From positions 1 through 34,419 of the forward strand of contig CALUHC010000003.1 of NCBI GenBank assembly GCA_944320355.1: a stretch of 34,419 bases of DNA, written 5' to 3'. This stretch comes from an uncultured Prevotella sp. (GTDB taxonomy: Bacteria > Bacteroidota > Bacteroidia > Bacteroidales > Bacteroidaceae). The notes below the pieces were generated by a model. That model did no database searches. It had not been told where the DNA came from and saw nothing but the letters and a program-made list of their open reading frames with translations. Both the position numbers and the translations under genes were made by a program. Positions 17,379-24,762 of the stretch are shown here, one piece after another (position 1 is the stretch's first letter; the number at the start of each line of letters is the position of its first letter).

Positions 17379-17440
17379 CATAATGCAAGCTGCGCTCGGG
17401 AATGAGAAAGCGTGCTTTCATTCCTCTCGCTTGCATTGCG
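17379..17440 (+). promoter_or_regulatory. family E hairpin leader of nhaA
   Basis: Begins right after the -7 box. Outer stem AATGCAAGC (17382-17390) with GCTTGCATT (17429-17437); inner stem GGAATGAGAAAGC (17399-17411) with GCTTTCATTCC (17414-17424), two bulged bases; asymmetric internal loop TGCGCTCG opposite TCTC. It fills most of the leader between the predicted start and ATG 17469. Confidence 0.65.
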
Positions 17441-17468
17441 TTCAGACACACAAGAAAAGACAGAAGGC

Positions 17469-18800
17469 ATGGCAAAAAGAAACATAAACGGCCTGGCGGC
17501 AGCCCTCGTGGCCCCGCTGCAACAGTTCATGGGACGCGAGCGGTCGGCCGGCATTGTGCTGGCGGTTAGCATAGTGGTGGCCATGGCTGCGGCCAACTCG
17601 CCCTGGAGCGAGGAGTACTTCCACCTGTTCGAGCACAAGGCGGGCTTCGTCTTCAACGGCGAGCCATACCTGTACTACTCCCTCCACCACTGGATCAACG
17701 ACGGACTGATGTCGATGTTCTTCTTCGTCGTGGGCCTGGAGCTGAAGCGCGAGTTCATAGGCGGAGAGCTGTCAGACCCGCGCAACACGGTGCTGCCCAT
17801 AGGGGCGGCCGTGGCAGGGATGCTCGTGCCCGCGCTGATATACAGCCTGCTCAACGCCGGCACGGCCTCGGCCGGCGGCTGGGGCATACCCATGGCCACC
17901 GACATAGCCTTCTCGCTGGCCGTGATATACGCCCTCGGCGACCGCGTGCCGCTGGCCGCCAAGGTGTTTCTCACCACGCTTGCCATAGTGGACGACCTCG
18001 GGGCGGTGGTGGTGATAGCCCTGTTCTACACATCGGAAATATCGCTCGCCAACATCGCCGTGGGCGTGGCGCTGCTCGGCGTGATGCTGGCCGCCAACAA
18101 GGCTGGGGTGAAGAACGTGGTGTTCTACGGGATACTGGGCATCGGAGGCGTGTGGACGGCCTTCCTCATGTCGGGCATCCACGCCACCATAGCCGCAGTG
18201 CTGGCCGCCTTCGTGATACCCGCCGACGCGCGACTGCCGGAGGCCGACTACCTGAGGCGCGCCTCGCGCCACCTCAGCCGCTTTGCCGCGATGAAGCCCA
18301 ACGGCGTGTCCACGCTCGACGAAGAGCAGGTGGAGGTCATGGCAGAGATGATGGACGACACGCGCAGAGCCATGCCGCCGTCGCAGCGCCTGGAGCACGC
18401 CATGCACCCATTGGTGTCGTTTGTCATCATGCCCGTGTTCGCCCTGGCCAACGCCGGGGTGTCATTCGCAGGCATGGACGCGCAGACCCTCTTCTCCACG
18501 GCGGTGGCGCCGGGCGTGGCCCTGGGCCTGCTCTTGGGCAAGCCAGCGGGCATTGCGCTGGCCACACTGCTGCTGGTGCGCCTCGGCGTGGCCCCCATGC
18601 CGCGCCAACTCACCGTGCGCCGCATCATAGGGCTCGGCTTCCTCGCCTCCATCGGCTTCACCATGTCCATGTTCATAGCCACGCTCGCCTTCGCCGACCC
18701 AACCATGCTGCTGCAAGCCAAGGTGGGCATCTTCGCCGCGTCTATAGCCGGCGGGGCGGCAGGATACCTGCTGCTGCGCAAAAGGCAGAGTTCAGAGTGA
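17469..18800 (+). CDS. nhaA: Na+/H+ antiporter NhaA
   Basis: A 443-residue inner-membrane electrogenic antiporter that exports Na+ (or Li+) in exchange for protons, important for sodium and alkaline tolerance. About 12 membrane segments are visible. Ion-binding residues are Asp145 in PMATDIAFSLAV and Asp175-Asp176 in LAIVDDLGAVVVI; the 30-residue spacing equals that of D133 and D163/D164 in the E. coli protein. The family features FFFVVGLELKREF and the C-terminal GFTMSMFIATLAF are present. A loop of about 60 residues (DARLPEADY to LEHAMHP) separates the middle helices. ATG 17469 is preferred over an in-frame GTG at 17412, which lies in the hairpin leader. Confidence 0.97.
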   Translation: MAKRNINGLAAALVAPLQQFMGRERSAGIVLAVSIVVAMAAANSPWSEEYFHLFEHKAGFVFNGEPYLYYSLHHWINDGLMSMFFFVVGLELKREFIGGELSDPRNTVLPIGAAVAGMLVPALIYSLLNAGTASAGGWGIPMATDIAFSLAVIYALGDRVPLAAKVFLTTLAIVDDLGAVVVIALFYTSEISLANIAVGVALLGVMLAANKAGVKNVVFYGILGIGGVWTAFLMSGIHATIAAVLAAFVIPADARLPEADYLRRASRHLSRFAAMKPNGVSTLDEEQVEVMAEMMDDTRRAMPPSQRLEHAMHPLVSFVIMPVFALANAGVSFAGMDAQTLFSTAVAPGVALGLLLGKPAGIALATLLLVRLGVAPMPRQLTVRRIIGLGFLASIGFTMSMFIATLAFADPTMLLQAKVGIFAASIAGGAAGYLLLRKRQSSE

Positions 18801-18880
18801 TGAGTGCAGAGGTATGATTACCTTCAGTGCAGAACGAAGAGTGACGAGTGCAGAGGTGTGATTAGCTTTAGTTCTGCGGC
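18784..18880 (+). repeat. family C repeat units, left array (site 1)
   Basis: Two degenerate 44-bp units: GCAGAGTTCAGAGTGATGAG followed by TGCAGAGGTATGATTACC, then GTGCAGAACGAAGAGTGACG followed by AGTGCAGAGGTGTGATTA. The first unit overlaps the nhaA stop codon region. Confidence 0.75.
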
Positions 18881-18901
18881 TCTTTATTCATAAAAATGGA
18901 G

Positions 18902-18951
18902 AAGGCGGCAAGGATAATGATGGCAAAAGCCACTCGCATCCTTGCCGCCTT
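18902..18951. terminator. bidirectional terminator hairpin, nhaA / DUF3332 junction
   Basis: AAGGCGGCAAGGAT (18902-18915) pairs perfectly with ATCCTTGCCGCCTT (18938-18951); the loop holds a small inner hairpin TGGC/GCCA. T-runs follow on both strands. It is the centre of the inverted family C arrays and lies between two convergent genes. Confidence 0.85.
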
Positions 18952-18965
18952 TTATAAGGCTTGCA

Positions 18966-19097
18966 TGGTAATCATACCTCTGCACTCGTCACTCTGCGTT
19001 CTGCACTAAAGGTAATCACACCTCTGCACTCAGCACTCTAAGCTCTGCACTGAAAGTAATCATACCTCTGCACTCAGCACTCTAAGCTCTGCACTGC
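18966..19097 (-). repeat. family C repeat units, right array (site 1)
   Basis: Three units in inverted orientation, each GTAATCATACCTCTGCACTC then a CACTCT...TCTGCAC block, at a spacing of about 44 bases. The array ends 15 bases from the stop of the minus-strand gene. Confidence 0.8.
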
Positions 19098-19112
19098 CTC
19101 GCCCTGCTCACT

Positions 19113-19661
19113 TTATTGGGCCGAAGCAAAGTAGACACCGTCGTTCACAGCCATGCGGAGCTGGAACACTCCCTCCTCGTTGAGCGAGAAGTCGCGCTTC
19201 TCCCCGTTGGGCAACGCAGCCTGGATGGTGCCGTCATCGTTGAAGCGGAACAGCTCGCGCTCCTGGCCCTCGGCCTCCATCGACCAGCTCTTCAGCTTCT
19301 TGTCGTAAGTGAAGAGCACCTTCTCGCCCGTCGGCTTGGTCACCTCGTAACCGTCCTTGAGCGTCTTCACCGCATACTGGCGGCCGTCCTTGCCCCACAC
19401 ATTCTCCACGTGGCCCACCTTGGCGATGGGGTTCGAGCCGCTCCAGAACTCCACAGTGTTGAGCACCAACAGGTCTACGACGCCGCAAACGGCGTATGCC
19501 GGAGAGATGAGTATGAACACAATCTCGTTCACGAACTTGTTGCTCAGCCCCTTGTTCCAGTCGAGCACCTTGTTGAACAGGCCAAACGAGCCTATGCAAG
19601 AGCCAAGGGTGAGCGTGGCGGCCAGCAGGCACGCCGCAGTCTTCAATGTGATTTTCTTCAT
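19113..19661 (-). CDS. DUF3332 family lipoprotein
   Basis: A 182-residue protein starting MKKITLKTAACLLAATLTLG with a lipobox SCIG (Cys22). The next segment, FGLFNKVLDWNKGLSNKFVNEIVFILISPAYAV, with a hydrophobic stretch, is typical of DUF3332; the second half is beta-rich (YAVKTLKDGYEVTKPTGEKVLFTYD ... MEAEGQERELFRF). DUF3332 proteins are envelope proteins of unknown function. The open frame extends 77 codons further, but that part overlaps the promoter: TATATTTG at 19737-19730 and TTTG at 19760-19757 (minus). The gene is monocistronic and ends at the family C array. Confidence 0.9.
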   Translation of the reverse strand: MKKITLKTAACLLAATLTLGSCIGSFGLFNKVLDWNKGLSNKFVNEIVFILISPAYAVCGVVDLLVLNTVEFWSGSNPIAKVGHVENVWGKDGRQYAVKTLKDGYEVTKPTGEKVLFTYDKKLKSWSMEAEGQERELFRFNDDGTIQAALPNGEKRDFSLNEEGVFQLRMAVNDGVYFASAQ

Positions 19662-19729
19662 AACAGTTTGGTTTTTGTTAGGGTAACATATACAGAAGCC
19701 GTGCCCGCCAGGGCGGAGACTTCCGCTTG

Positions 19730-19760
19730 CAAATATACGCAAAACCTCCGGACGGGCAAA
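19730..19760 (-). promoter_or_regulatory. promoter of the DUF3332 gene
   Basis: TTTG (19760-19757) and TATATTTG (19737-19730) on the minus strand, 19 bp apart; leader about 60 bases. Confidence 0.75.
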
Positions 19761-19844
19761 GCATGACAGGGCTTTTTTATGCGTGGAACCGGCCAAAAAG
19801 CCATCGGCACGGCACGGAAAAGCCCTTGACAGAAGCCTGCCGGA

Positions 19845-19860
19845 GGCCCATATATGGGCC
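19845..19860. promoter_or_regulatory. 16-bp perfect palindrome between divergent promoters
   Basis: GGCCCATATATGGGCC lies between the DUF3332 promoter and the ompA promoter. It could be a regulator site, but it is about 85 and 110 bp from the two -33 positions and no second copy was seen. Confidence 0.3.
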
Positions 19861-19971
19861 AGGAGGTGGTTTTTATGAAACCGGCACGACAAATTTAAGG
19901 CAGGATAACCACGATTTTTAACCGCTTGTCAACGGTACATTACAGTTTGCGCACATACATCAGAAAAAGCA

Positions 19972-20003
19972 TTTCATGGCATTTAAGATTTTCACTAACT
20001 TTG
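19972..20003 (+). promoter_or_regulatory. ompA operon promoter
   Basis: TTTC at 19972-19975 (one mismatch to TTTG) and TAACTTTG at 19996-20003, 20 bp apart. It gives a leader of about 110 bases with no coding potential. Confidence 0.65.
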
Positions 20004-20122
20004 TAAAAAGAAACCACGCCGCGCGTAACGGCGTGCAAGCCGCCCCCTGACGGCCTGCACGGCAGCAGGCACAAACTCGTAGGAAAATAGTTGTATCACA
20101 TCAATCAAATACAAGTGAGTTT

Positions 20123-21409
20123 ATGAAAACAAGAAGAATGAAGACTATCATGGCCACCCTGGCCCTCGCGGCACTGCCCGCCGCGGGCGCCTCCGCGCAG
20201 GACACAGGCGGCAGCAAGTGGTATTTCGGACTGGGCGGAGGCTACCACTCCACCCACATGAGCTTCTCGGACATCAACGAAGACATCTTCCCCGAGAGCA
20301 AGAACCGCGGCAGTGGCGTGTTCTCTGTGTTCGTGCAAGGCGAGTTCGGGCGCAACGGCAACTTCGCACTGCGCCCGCAACTGTCGTTCCTCACGCGTGG
20401 CGGCAAGCTCACGGAGATAGGCAACGTGGGCGATTTCTACGAGCAGAACGGCATCGATGACATCTACTACACGCTCCGTTCACGCTATGTGGACATCCGC
20501 GTGCCGCTCATCTACCAGTTCGGCAAGACCTCATCGAAGGTGCGCCCCTACCTCTTCGTGGCCCCTGTGCTGGGCTTCGCCACGGCGGGCGACATCCAGT
20601 TGCTGGCCGAGGACGGCGAAGGCAGTGTGGCAGGCTACAAGACCGACCTCTCAGATGCCAACATGGCGTCGACCTACTTCGCCGGACAAGTGGGAGCGGG
20701 AGTGAAGTTTGCCGTGCCCGTGGCCGGCGACCGCTGCTGGCTCGGCATAGAGGCCAGCTATGAGTTCGGCTTCACCGACACATACGGAAGCAAGGAGAAG
20801 GACAGCGAGGCCAACGACATAGCGCAGCTGTTCAACCAGAACTACAAGATAGACGGCACGAGAAAGTTGAGCGGATTTGAGGTGCAGGCAGTGCTGACTG
20901 TGCCGTTCAGCATCTTCTCGAAGAAGGAACAGCCCGCTCCAGAGCCGGAACCGGAGCCGGTGGCCGCGCCCGTTCCAGAGCCGGAACCGCAACCGGCAGA
21001 GAAGCCCTGCTACACCCTCGACGAGATAAACGACCTCATGGCAAAGAACCAAAGCATAGAGGGAAAAACCATCTGCGCCGTGGATGCCATAACGTTCGAC
21101 TTCGCCAAGAGCACCATCAAGCCAGAGTCATACGACTATCTAGACAAGCTGGCCACCACGCTCATACGTTCCAACAGGCGAATCGAGGTGAAAGGCCATA
21201 CGGACAACGTCGGCTCGGCCGACTTCAACATGGACCTGTCGCGCCAAAGGGCAGAGGCCGTGGTGGAATACCTCGTCAAGAAAGGTGTCAACCGCAACAA
21301 GCTGACCTACAGCTTCTACGGCATGACGCGCCCGCTCTCCACCAACGACACCGAAGAGGGCCGCGCCATGAACCGCCGCGTGGAATTCACGATACTCAAC
21401 GATTTCTAA
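20123..21409 (+). CDS. OmpA family outer membrane protein
   Basis: A 428-residue outer membrane protein that anchors the membrane to peptidoglycan. Signal peptide 1-25 (GASAQD), then an eight-strand PorT-like beta barrel (about 30-265, from KWYFGLGGGYHSTHMSF to LTVPFSIFSKK), a Pro-Glu-rich hinge of PEPEPEP type (about 270-295), and a C-terminal OmpA peptidoglycan-binding domain (about 315-425) with TFDFAKSTIKPESYDYLD and VKGHTDNVGSADFN; the Asp of HTDN and the later Arg in MNRRVEF are the diaminopimelate-binding positions. The architecture matches the major OmpA-like proteins of Bacteroidetes. The downstream lipoprotein starts 24 bases later, so the two genes very likely form an operon. Confidence 0.95.
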   Translation: MKTRRMKTIMATLALAALPAAGASAQDTGGSKWYFGLGGGYHSTHMSFSDINEDIFPESKNRGSGVFSVFVQGEFGRNGNFALRPQLSFLTRGGKLTEIGNVGDFYEQNGIDDIYYTLRSRYVDIRVPLIYQFGKTSSKVRPYLFVAPVLGFATAGDIQLLAEDGEGSVAGYKTDLSDANMASTYFAGQVGAGVKFAVPVAGDRCWLGIEASYEFGFTDTYGSKEKDSEANDIAQLFNQNYKIDGTRKLSGFEVQAVLTVPFSIFSKKEQPAPEPEPEPVAAPVPEPEPQPAEKPCYTLDEINDLMAKNQSIEGKTICAVDAITFDFAKSTIKPESYDYLDKLATTLIRSNRRIEVKGHTDNVGSADFNMDLSRQRAEAVVEYLVKKGVNRNKLTYSFYGMTRPLSTNDTEEGRAMNRRVEFTILNDF

Positions 21410-21433
21410 AAACAACCTTTAAAACAACTGGAT

Positions 21434-22738
21434 ATGAGACGCTATTTTTCATCAATGGGCTTGCTGCTCATGGCATTGGCCCTGTCGCTTACGTCGTGCC
21501 TCAGCGACGGCGACGACACCATAGTGCTTGAGGACGGCGAGAACACGCCTGGAGTCACACCTCCGCCAACGGGCGAAGACCAGACGCAGGTGGTGTCGTC
21601 GGGCGAGAGCGCCACCTTCGACCGCCTCGGCTTCGAGATCACTGTGCCGCGCGGCGCGGTGCCTTACAATGACAGCGGAAGTGACGGACGCGTGGCATTC
21701 ACCGTCACGGAGGGCGGCGACCTGCCGGCCGACCTGCCCGACGGCGCCGAGACCGTGGACGGCGCGAGCATAAAGGTGGAGCCCATGAACTTCACGTTCA
21801 ACTCACCTATCACAATCAATGTGCCGCTCCACGGCTACGACCCGGACGAAGTGGCCCTGCTCTATTACAACGAATCCACCGGACTGTGGGAGGTAATACC
21901 GTTCTCCTCGATAAACGACGACGGCACGGCCACGGTCTCTGTCATTGAGCTCGGCTACTTTGTGCTGGTAAGGTACGTGGGCGAGGAGATGCCGTTCGGT
22001 GGCATACACATAGACAGCGAGTACCTTGAGGCAGGCTATTACTATTATCTCACGCTGACATCGGGCAACGGAACGGCCACGGGCGACGTGAAGAGGATAT
22101 CGTTCTCCGCCAACGGCAGCGACCTGTATATGGCCAACATACCGTTCGGGTCTTACTATGTCACTGTGTCGCGCGAGCGGCGTGACGGCCTGGGCAGCGC
22201 GGTGAACGCCACCGAGACCTACACCGAGACGATGTACATCGACGTGGTGAGGGCACTGGTTGCAGGCCGCGGAGGCTTCAGCACCTACACCGGCTGGGTG
22301 GAGCTTCAGCTCGACAGCCACTCATGGACGCAGGGAAGGCCAGACAACGCGTGGGGCGAGCCGACGGCGACATACGGCACCGGCACGTTCCAGGCCACGC
22401 TGACATGGGTCAACACGTCGTCGAACGTCACTGACTACGACCTCCACCTCTATGGCCCCAACGACCTCCACGTGTTCTTCTCGCACAAGAACGAGGGTGC
22501 ATACGAGCTTGACCGCGACTGGATTTCCGACCTCGGCAACGCTGTGGAGAACATCTACACCGTGAGCGACGACATCACCCCGGGCGAGTATCAGGTGAAG
22601 GTGCACCACTACAGCGGCGTGCTCGGCAAGCGATACAACTGCCGCGTCATCATGGACGGCGTGCTGGTGAAGTCTGTAACGGGCGAAATCTCTGTCAACA
22701 AGGAGTTCGATGACATCTATACTTTCACCGTAGAGTGA
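21434..22738 (+). CDS. lipoprotein with ZU5-like and YfaP/DUF2135-like domains
   Basis: A 434-residue lipoprotein with lipobox SLTSC (Cys22) and an acidic tether SDGDD, suggesting surface exposure. Residues about 50-180 carry a ZU5-like pattern (ATFDRLGFEITVPRGAVPYN ... ITINVPLHGYDPDEVALLYY). The C-terminal part has a segment LTWVNTSSNVTDYDLHLYGP, followed by ENIYTVSDDITPGEYQVKVHH, resembling the DUF2135/YfaP beta-sandwich domain. Both assignments are from pattern memory. The 24-base gap to ompA suggests co-expression and an envelope role. The transcript probably ends at the hairpin at 23040-23083. Confidence 0.85.
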   Translation: MRRYFSSMGLLLMALALSLTSCLSDGDDTIVLEDGENTPGVTPPPTGEDQTQVVSSGESATFDRLGFEITVPRGAVPYNDSGSDGRVAFTVTEGGDLPADLPDGAETVDGASIKVEPMNFTFNSPITINVPLHGYDPDEVALLYYNESTGLWEVIPFSSINDDGTATVSVIELGYFVLVRYVGEEMPFGGIHIDSEYLEAGYYYYLTLTSGNGTATGDVKRISFSANGSDLYMANIPFGSYYVTVSRERRDGLGSAVNATETYTETMYIDVVRALVAGRGGFSTYTGWVELQLDSHSWTQGRPDNAWGEPTATYGTGTFQATLTWVNTSSNVTDYDLHLYGPNDLHVFFSHKNEGAYELDRDWISDLGNAVENIYTVSDDITPGEYQVKVHHYSGVLGKRYNCRVIMDGVLVKSVTGEISVNKEFDDIYTFTVE

Positions 22739-22745
22739 GGTCTCT

Positions 22746-22965
22746 GTGCAGAACGCAGAGTGCTGAATGCAGAGGTATGATTACCCTTAGTGCAGAACGC
22801 AGAGTGCTGAGTGAAGAGGTATGATTACCCTTAGTGCAGAATGCAGAGTGCTGAGTGAAGAGGTATGATTACCCTTAGTGCAGAATGCAGAGTGCTGAGT
22901 GAAGAGGTATGATTACCCTTAGTGCAGAACGCAGAGTGCTGAGTGAAGAGGTATGATTACCTTTG
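22746..22965 (+). repeat. family C 44-bp tandem array (site 2, left)
   Basis: Five direct units begin at 22746, 22790, 22834, 22878 and 22922, exactly 44 bp apart: GTGCAGAACGCAGAGTGCTG, AGTGAAGAGGTATGATTACC, CTTA. Units 2-4 are almost identical, which indicates recent amplification. There are no spacers. Confidence 0.95.
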
Positions 22966-23035
22966 GCCAACGAATTGGCCTACTAAGTGCATCAGGATGA
23001 CAAGCCTATGCCTTGCCATCCTCCACTAAAAAGAC

Positions 23036-23088
23036 AAAGGCGGCAAGAATGTTAATGGCAAACGCCACTTGCATTCTTGCCGCTTTTC
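23036..23088. terminator. bidirectional terminator hairpin, 22738 / 23234 junction
   Basis: GCGGCAAGAATG (23040-23051) pairs with CATTCTTGCCGC (23072-23083); inner hairpin TGGC/GCCA in the loop; TTTT follows on the plus strand and a T-run on the minus strand. The sequence is homologous to the 18902-18951 hairpin, with a paired change (GGAT/ATCC there, GAATG/CATTC here) that keeps the stem. Confidence 0.85.
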
Positions 23089-23126
23089 ATTATGTCTTAA
23101 AGGTAATTGGATTCTACACAAAGCTA

Positions 23127-23206
23127 TTCATACCTCTTCACTCAGCACTCTGCGTTCTGCACTAAGGGTAATCATACCTCTGCACTCAGCACTCTGAACT
23201 CTGAGC
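23127..23206 (-). repeat. family C units in inverted orientation (site 2, right)
   Basis: Two units: ATTCATACCTCTTCACTCAG with CACTCTGCGTTCTGCAC, then TAAGGGTAATCATACCTCTG with CACTCAGCACTCTGAACTCT. Further degenerate pieces (CTCTGGGCTCTGAATTCTG) reach the end of the thioredoxin-like gene. Confidence 0.8.
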
Positions 23207-23233
23207 CAAGGCTGCTCTGGGCTCTGAATTCTG

Positions 23234-24382
23234 TCACAGCAGTTCGCTGATAGCCTTGTCGAGGTCGTCTATCTGGGTTGAGCGGCTCACTATGTTGTTG
23301 CCGCGGTCTATGAGAAAGAACTCCGGCACGCTGGTCACATTGTATATCGCGAGGCGCTGCGAGCCGGCTCCCTCCGGGTCGCGCACGCAAATCCACGGCA
23401 GCGCGGCCGTCTGCTGCTTCCAGAAATGCTCGTCGGGGTCTATGGAAATCTGGTATATCTCGAAGCCCTTGGCGTGGTACTTGGCATACAGCTCGCGCAG
23501 CGAGAGGATGCGCTGCGGCGAGTCCTTCATCCCAAACAGGTGGAAGTCGAGCAGCACCACGCTGCCCTTCAGTGCAGAGAGCGAGCGCTGGCGCCCTTGG
23601 TTGTCGCCGAGAGTGATGTCTATGAGGCCCGCCGTCGTCACCTTCGACGGGTCGATGGTGTCGCTGGCCGCGGCACTTATGATGCGCTCGTTCCTCATTC
23701 CCTTGATGGCGATGTTGTGCAAGTTCTCGCCGCGCAGCGTGCCGGGATAGAACGTGTCCCACGCCGTGGCCACGGCGGCAAACACCTTTATGTCGCCGTC
23801 ATCGCCGTCCGGGTTGAATATGAGGTAGTTGCCCAAGGCCTGGAACAGCGCGAAGTACGACGAGGCGGCCCTGGGATTCTTGTATATGTAGTCCTGTGTC
23901 ACCCTGTCCTTGTACGCCTGCACCATGGCGCGCAGGCTGTCGCCGGCCGCCGCCGCGCCGATATGGCCGTTGCGCCCCAACGCCTCGACACGCCGCTGCA
24001 GCCCTATCTGCATCAGCGCCAGCTCTTTTATCTTGGCGCACTCTGCCGACCCCTCCACGCTGTATGCCGTGGCCATGGTGCCATAGTCGGCCTTCACGCT
24101 GATTGTCTCGGTGGAGTCCACCGCGAGGTTTATCATCTGCCCGGCTATGCGCAGGCGATAGAACTCGGGCGCCTCGGGCCTGGTGTCGCTGAAGCTGAAC
24201 TCACCGTCGGGGCCAAGACGGACGGAATCAATGGTCACCGGGCCCTGAAGGCCCATCTGCTCGAAGTACAGCAACGAGTCCTCGGCCGAGGATATGCTGC
24301 CCTCTACGCGAAACTTGTCTTCGCTGCACGATGCAAGGCCGAAGGCAACCGCCACGGCGGCGGCAAGTATAACGTGTCTCAT
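23234..24382 (-). CDS. thioredoxin-fold lipoprotein, DUF4369/TlpA type, without CxxC
   Basis: A 382-residue lipoprotein. The start MRHVILAAAVAVAFGLASC gives a clean lipobox (Cys19). The N-terminal beta domain (about 24-115; VEGSISSAEDSLLYFEQMG) fits DUF4369, a helical middle follows, and the C-terminal 130 residues are a TlpA/AhpC-type thioredoxin fold (SLSALKGSVVLLDFHLFGMKD ... GFEIYQISIDPDEHFWKQQ ... VTSVPEFFLIDRGN, with the cis-Pro). The place normally held by WCxxC reads HLFGMKDSPQ, so the redox cysteines are missing and thiol chemistry is unlikely. An in-frame GTG upstream at 24409 is less likely. A TAACTTTG -7 box lies at 24430-24423 (minus). Confidence 0.9.
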   Translation of the reverse strand: MRHVILAAAVAVAFGLASCSEDKFRVEGSISSAEDSLLYFEQMGLQGPVTIDSVRLGPDGEFSFSDTRPEAPEFYRLRIAGQMINLAVDSTETISVKADYGTMATAYSVEGSAECAKIKELALMQIGLQRRVEALGRNGHIGAAAAGDSLRAMVQAYKDRVTQDYIYKNPRAASSYFALFQALGNYLIFNPDGDDGDIKVFAAVATAWDTFYPGTLRGENLHNIAIKGMRNERIISAAASDTIDPSKVTTAGLIDITLGDNQGRQRSLSALKGSVVLLDFHLFGMKDSPQRILSLRELYAKYHAKGFEIYQISIDPDEHFWKQQTAALPWICVRDPEGAGSQRLAIYNVTSVPEFFLIDRGNNIVSRSTQIDDLDKAISELL

Positions 24383-24422
24383 AATGTTGGTGTTGTTAGT
24401 CGATGCCACACGGCATCGGATG

Positions 24423-24430
24423 CAAAGTTA
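24423..24430 (-). promoter_or_regulatory. promoter -7 box of the thioredoxin-like lipoprotein gene
   Basis: TAACTTTG on the minus strand, 41 bases before the ATG; no clear -33 box. Confidence 0.55.
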
Positions 24431-24536
24431 CGCTATTTTTTCGATTATCGTGCATCGCCGGGCAACAAAATGGCAAGGCCGGCGGATGGGCCAGGATAGC
24501 GGCGCCACAGCCACCGCACAGCAGCCCCCACCGCTC

Positions 24537-24654
24537 CGTTTTCCGAAACGGCCTGTTTCACGTCGCAAAACAGGCCATATCGCGGCCTGAAACGTGCCGT
24601 TTTGGAAGCCAAAACGGCACGTTTTGCAATCCATTGAGTATCAGCGCGTTGCAC
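24537..24654. repeat. family D palindrome array, copy 3
   Basis: Three palindromic pairs in series (GAAACGGCCTGTTTC; AAAACAGGCC with GGCCTGAAACGTG; TGCCGTTTTGGAAGCCAAAA then CGGCA) end in the tail TTGCAATCCATTGAGTATCA and GCGCGTTGCAC. The tail matches 27968-27997 and 178-207. Confidence 0.7.
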
Positions 24655-24695
24655 AAGGCGTTGAAGAAGCCACGGCCAAACTCTCCGGCAGAGCG

Positions 24696-24734
24696 CAAAA
24701 GCGGGGACGAAGCCCACAGGCTCCGCCCCCGCTC
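24696..24734 (-). terminator. terminator of the DUF4465 gene
   Basis: On the minus strand AGCGGGGGCGGAGCC pairs with GGCTTCGTCCCCGCT (loop TGTG), followed by TTTTGCG. It starts about 30 bases after the stop. Confidence 0.7.
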
Positions 24735-24762
24735 GGGTACATGAGAAAGACACTTTGTTTCT

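Larger units (their letters stand above)
16446..17468. other. 1-kb divergent intergenic region packed with repeats
   Basis: Contains the promoter and family E leader of the minus-strand gene (16534-16621), a family D palindrome array (16838-17003), a family A element with an internal family E copy (17124-17297), and the nhaA promoter with another family E leader (17348-17440). Open frames of 74-185 codons across it are translations of palindromes and are not genes. Confidence 0.75.
24383..24762. other. intergenic stretch with family D array and a terminator
   Basis: Contains the -7 box of the thioredoxin-like gene (24430-24423), a family D array (24537-24654) and the terminator of the DUF4465 gene (24696-24734). 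Open frames across the array are palindrome translations. Confidence 0.7.

Noticed and set aside
17412-17468. Upstream GTG start for nhaA
   Set aside because: It lies inside the leader hairpin and adds a sequence not found in NhaA; ATG 17469 gives the normal N terminus.
22746-22965. Possible CRISPR array because of regularly spaced repeats
   Set aside because: The 44-bp units are directly adjacent with no spacers, no cas genes are present, and related units occur in inverted orientation across a hairpin.
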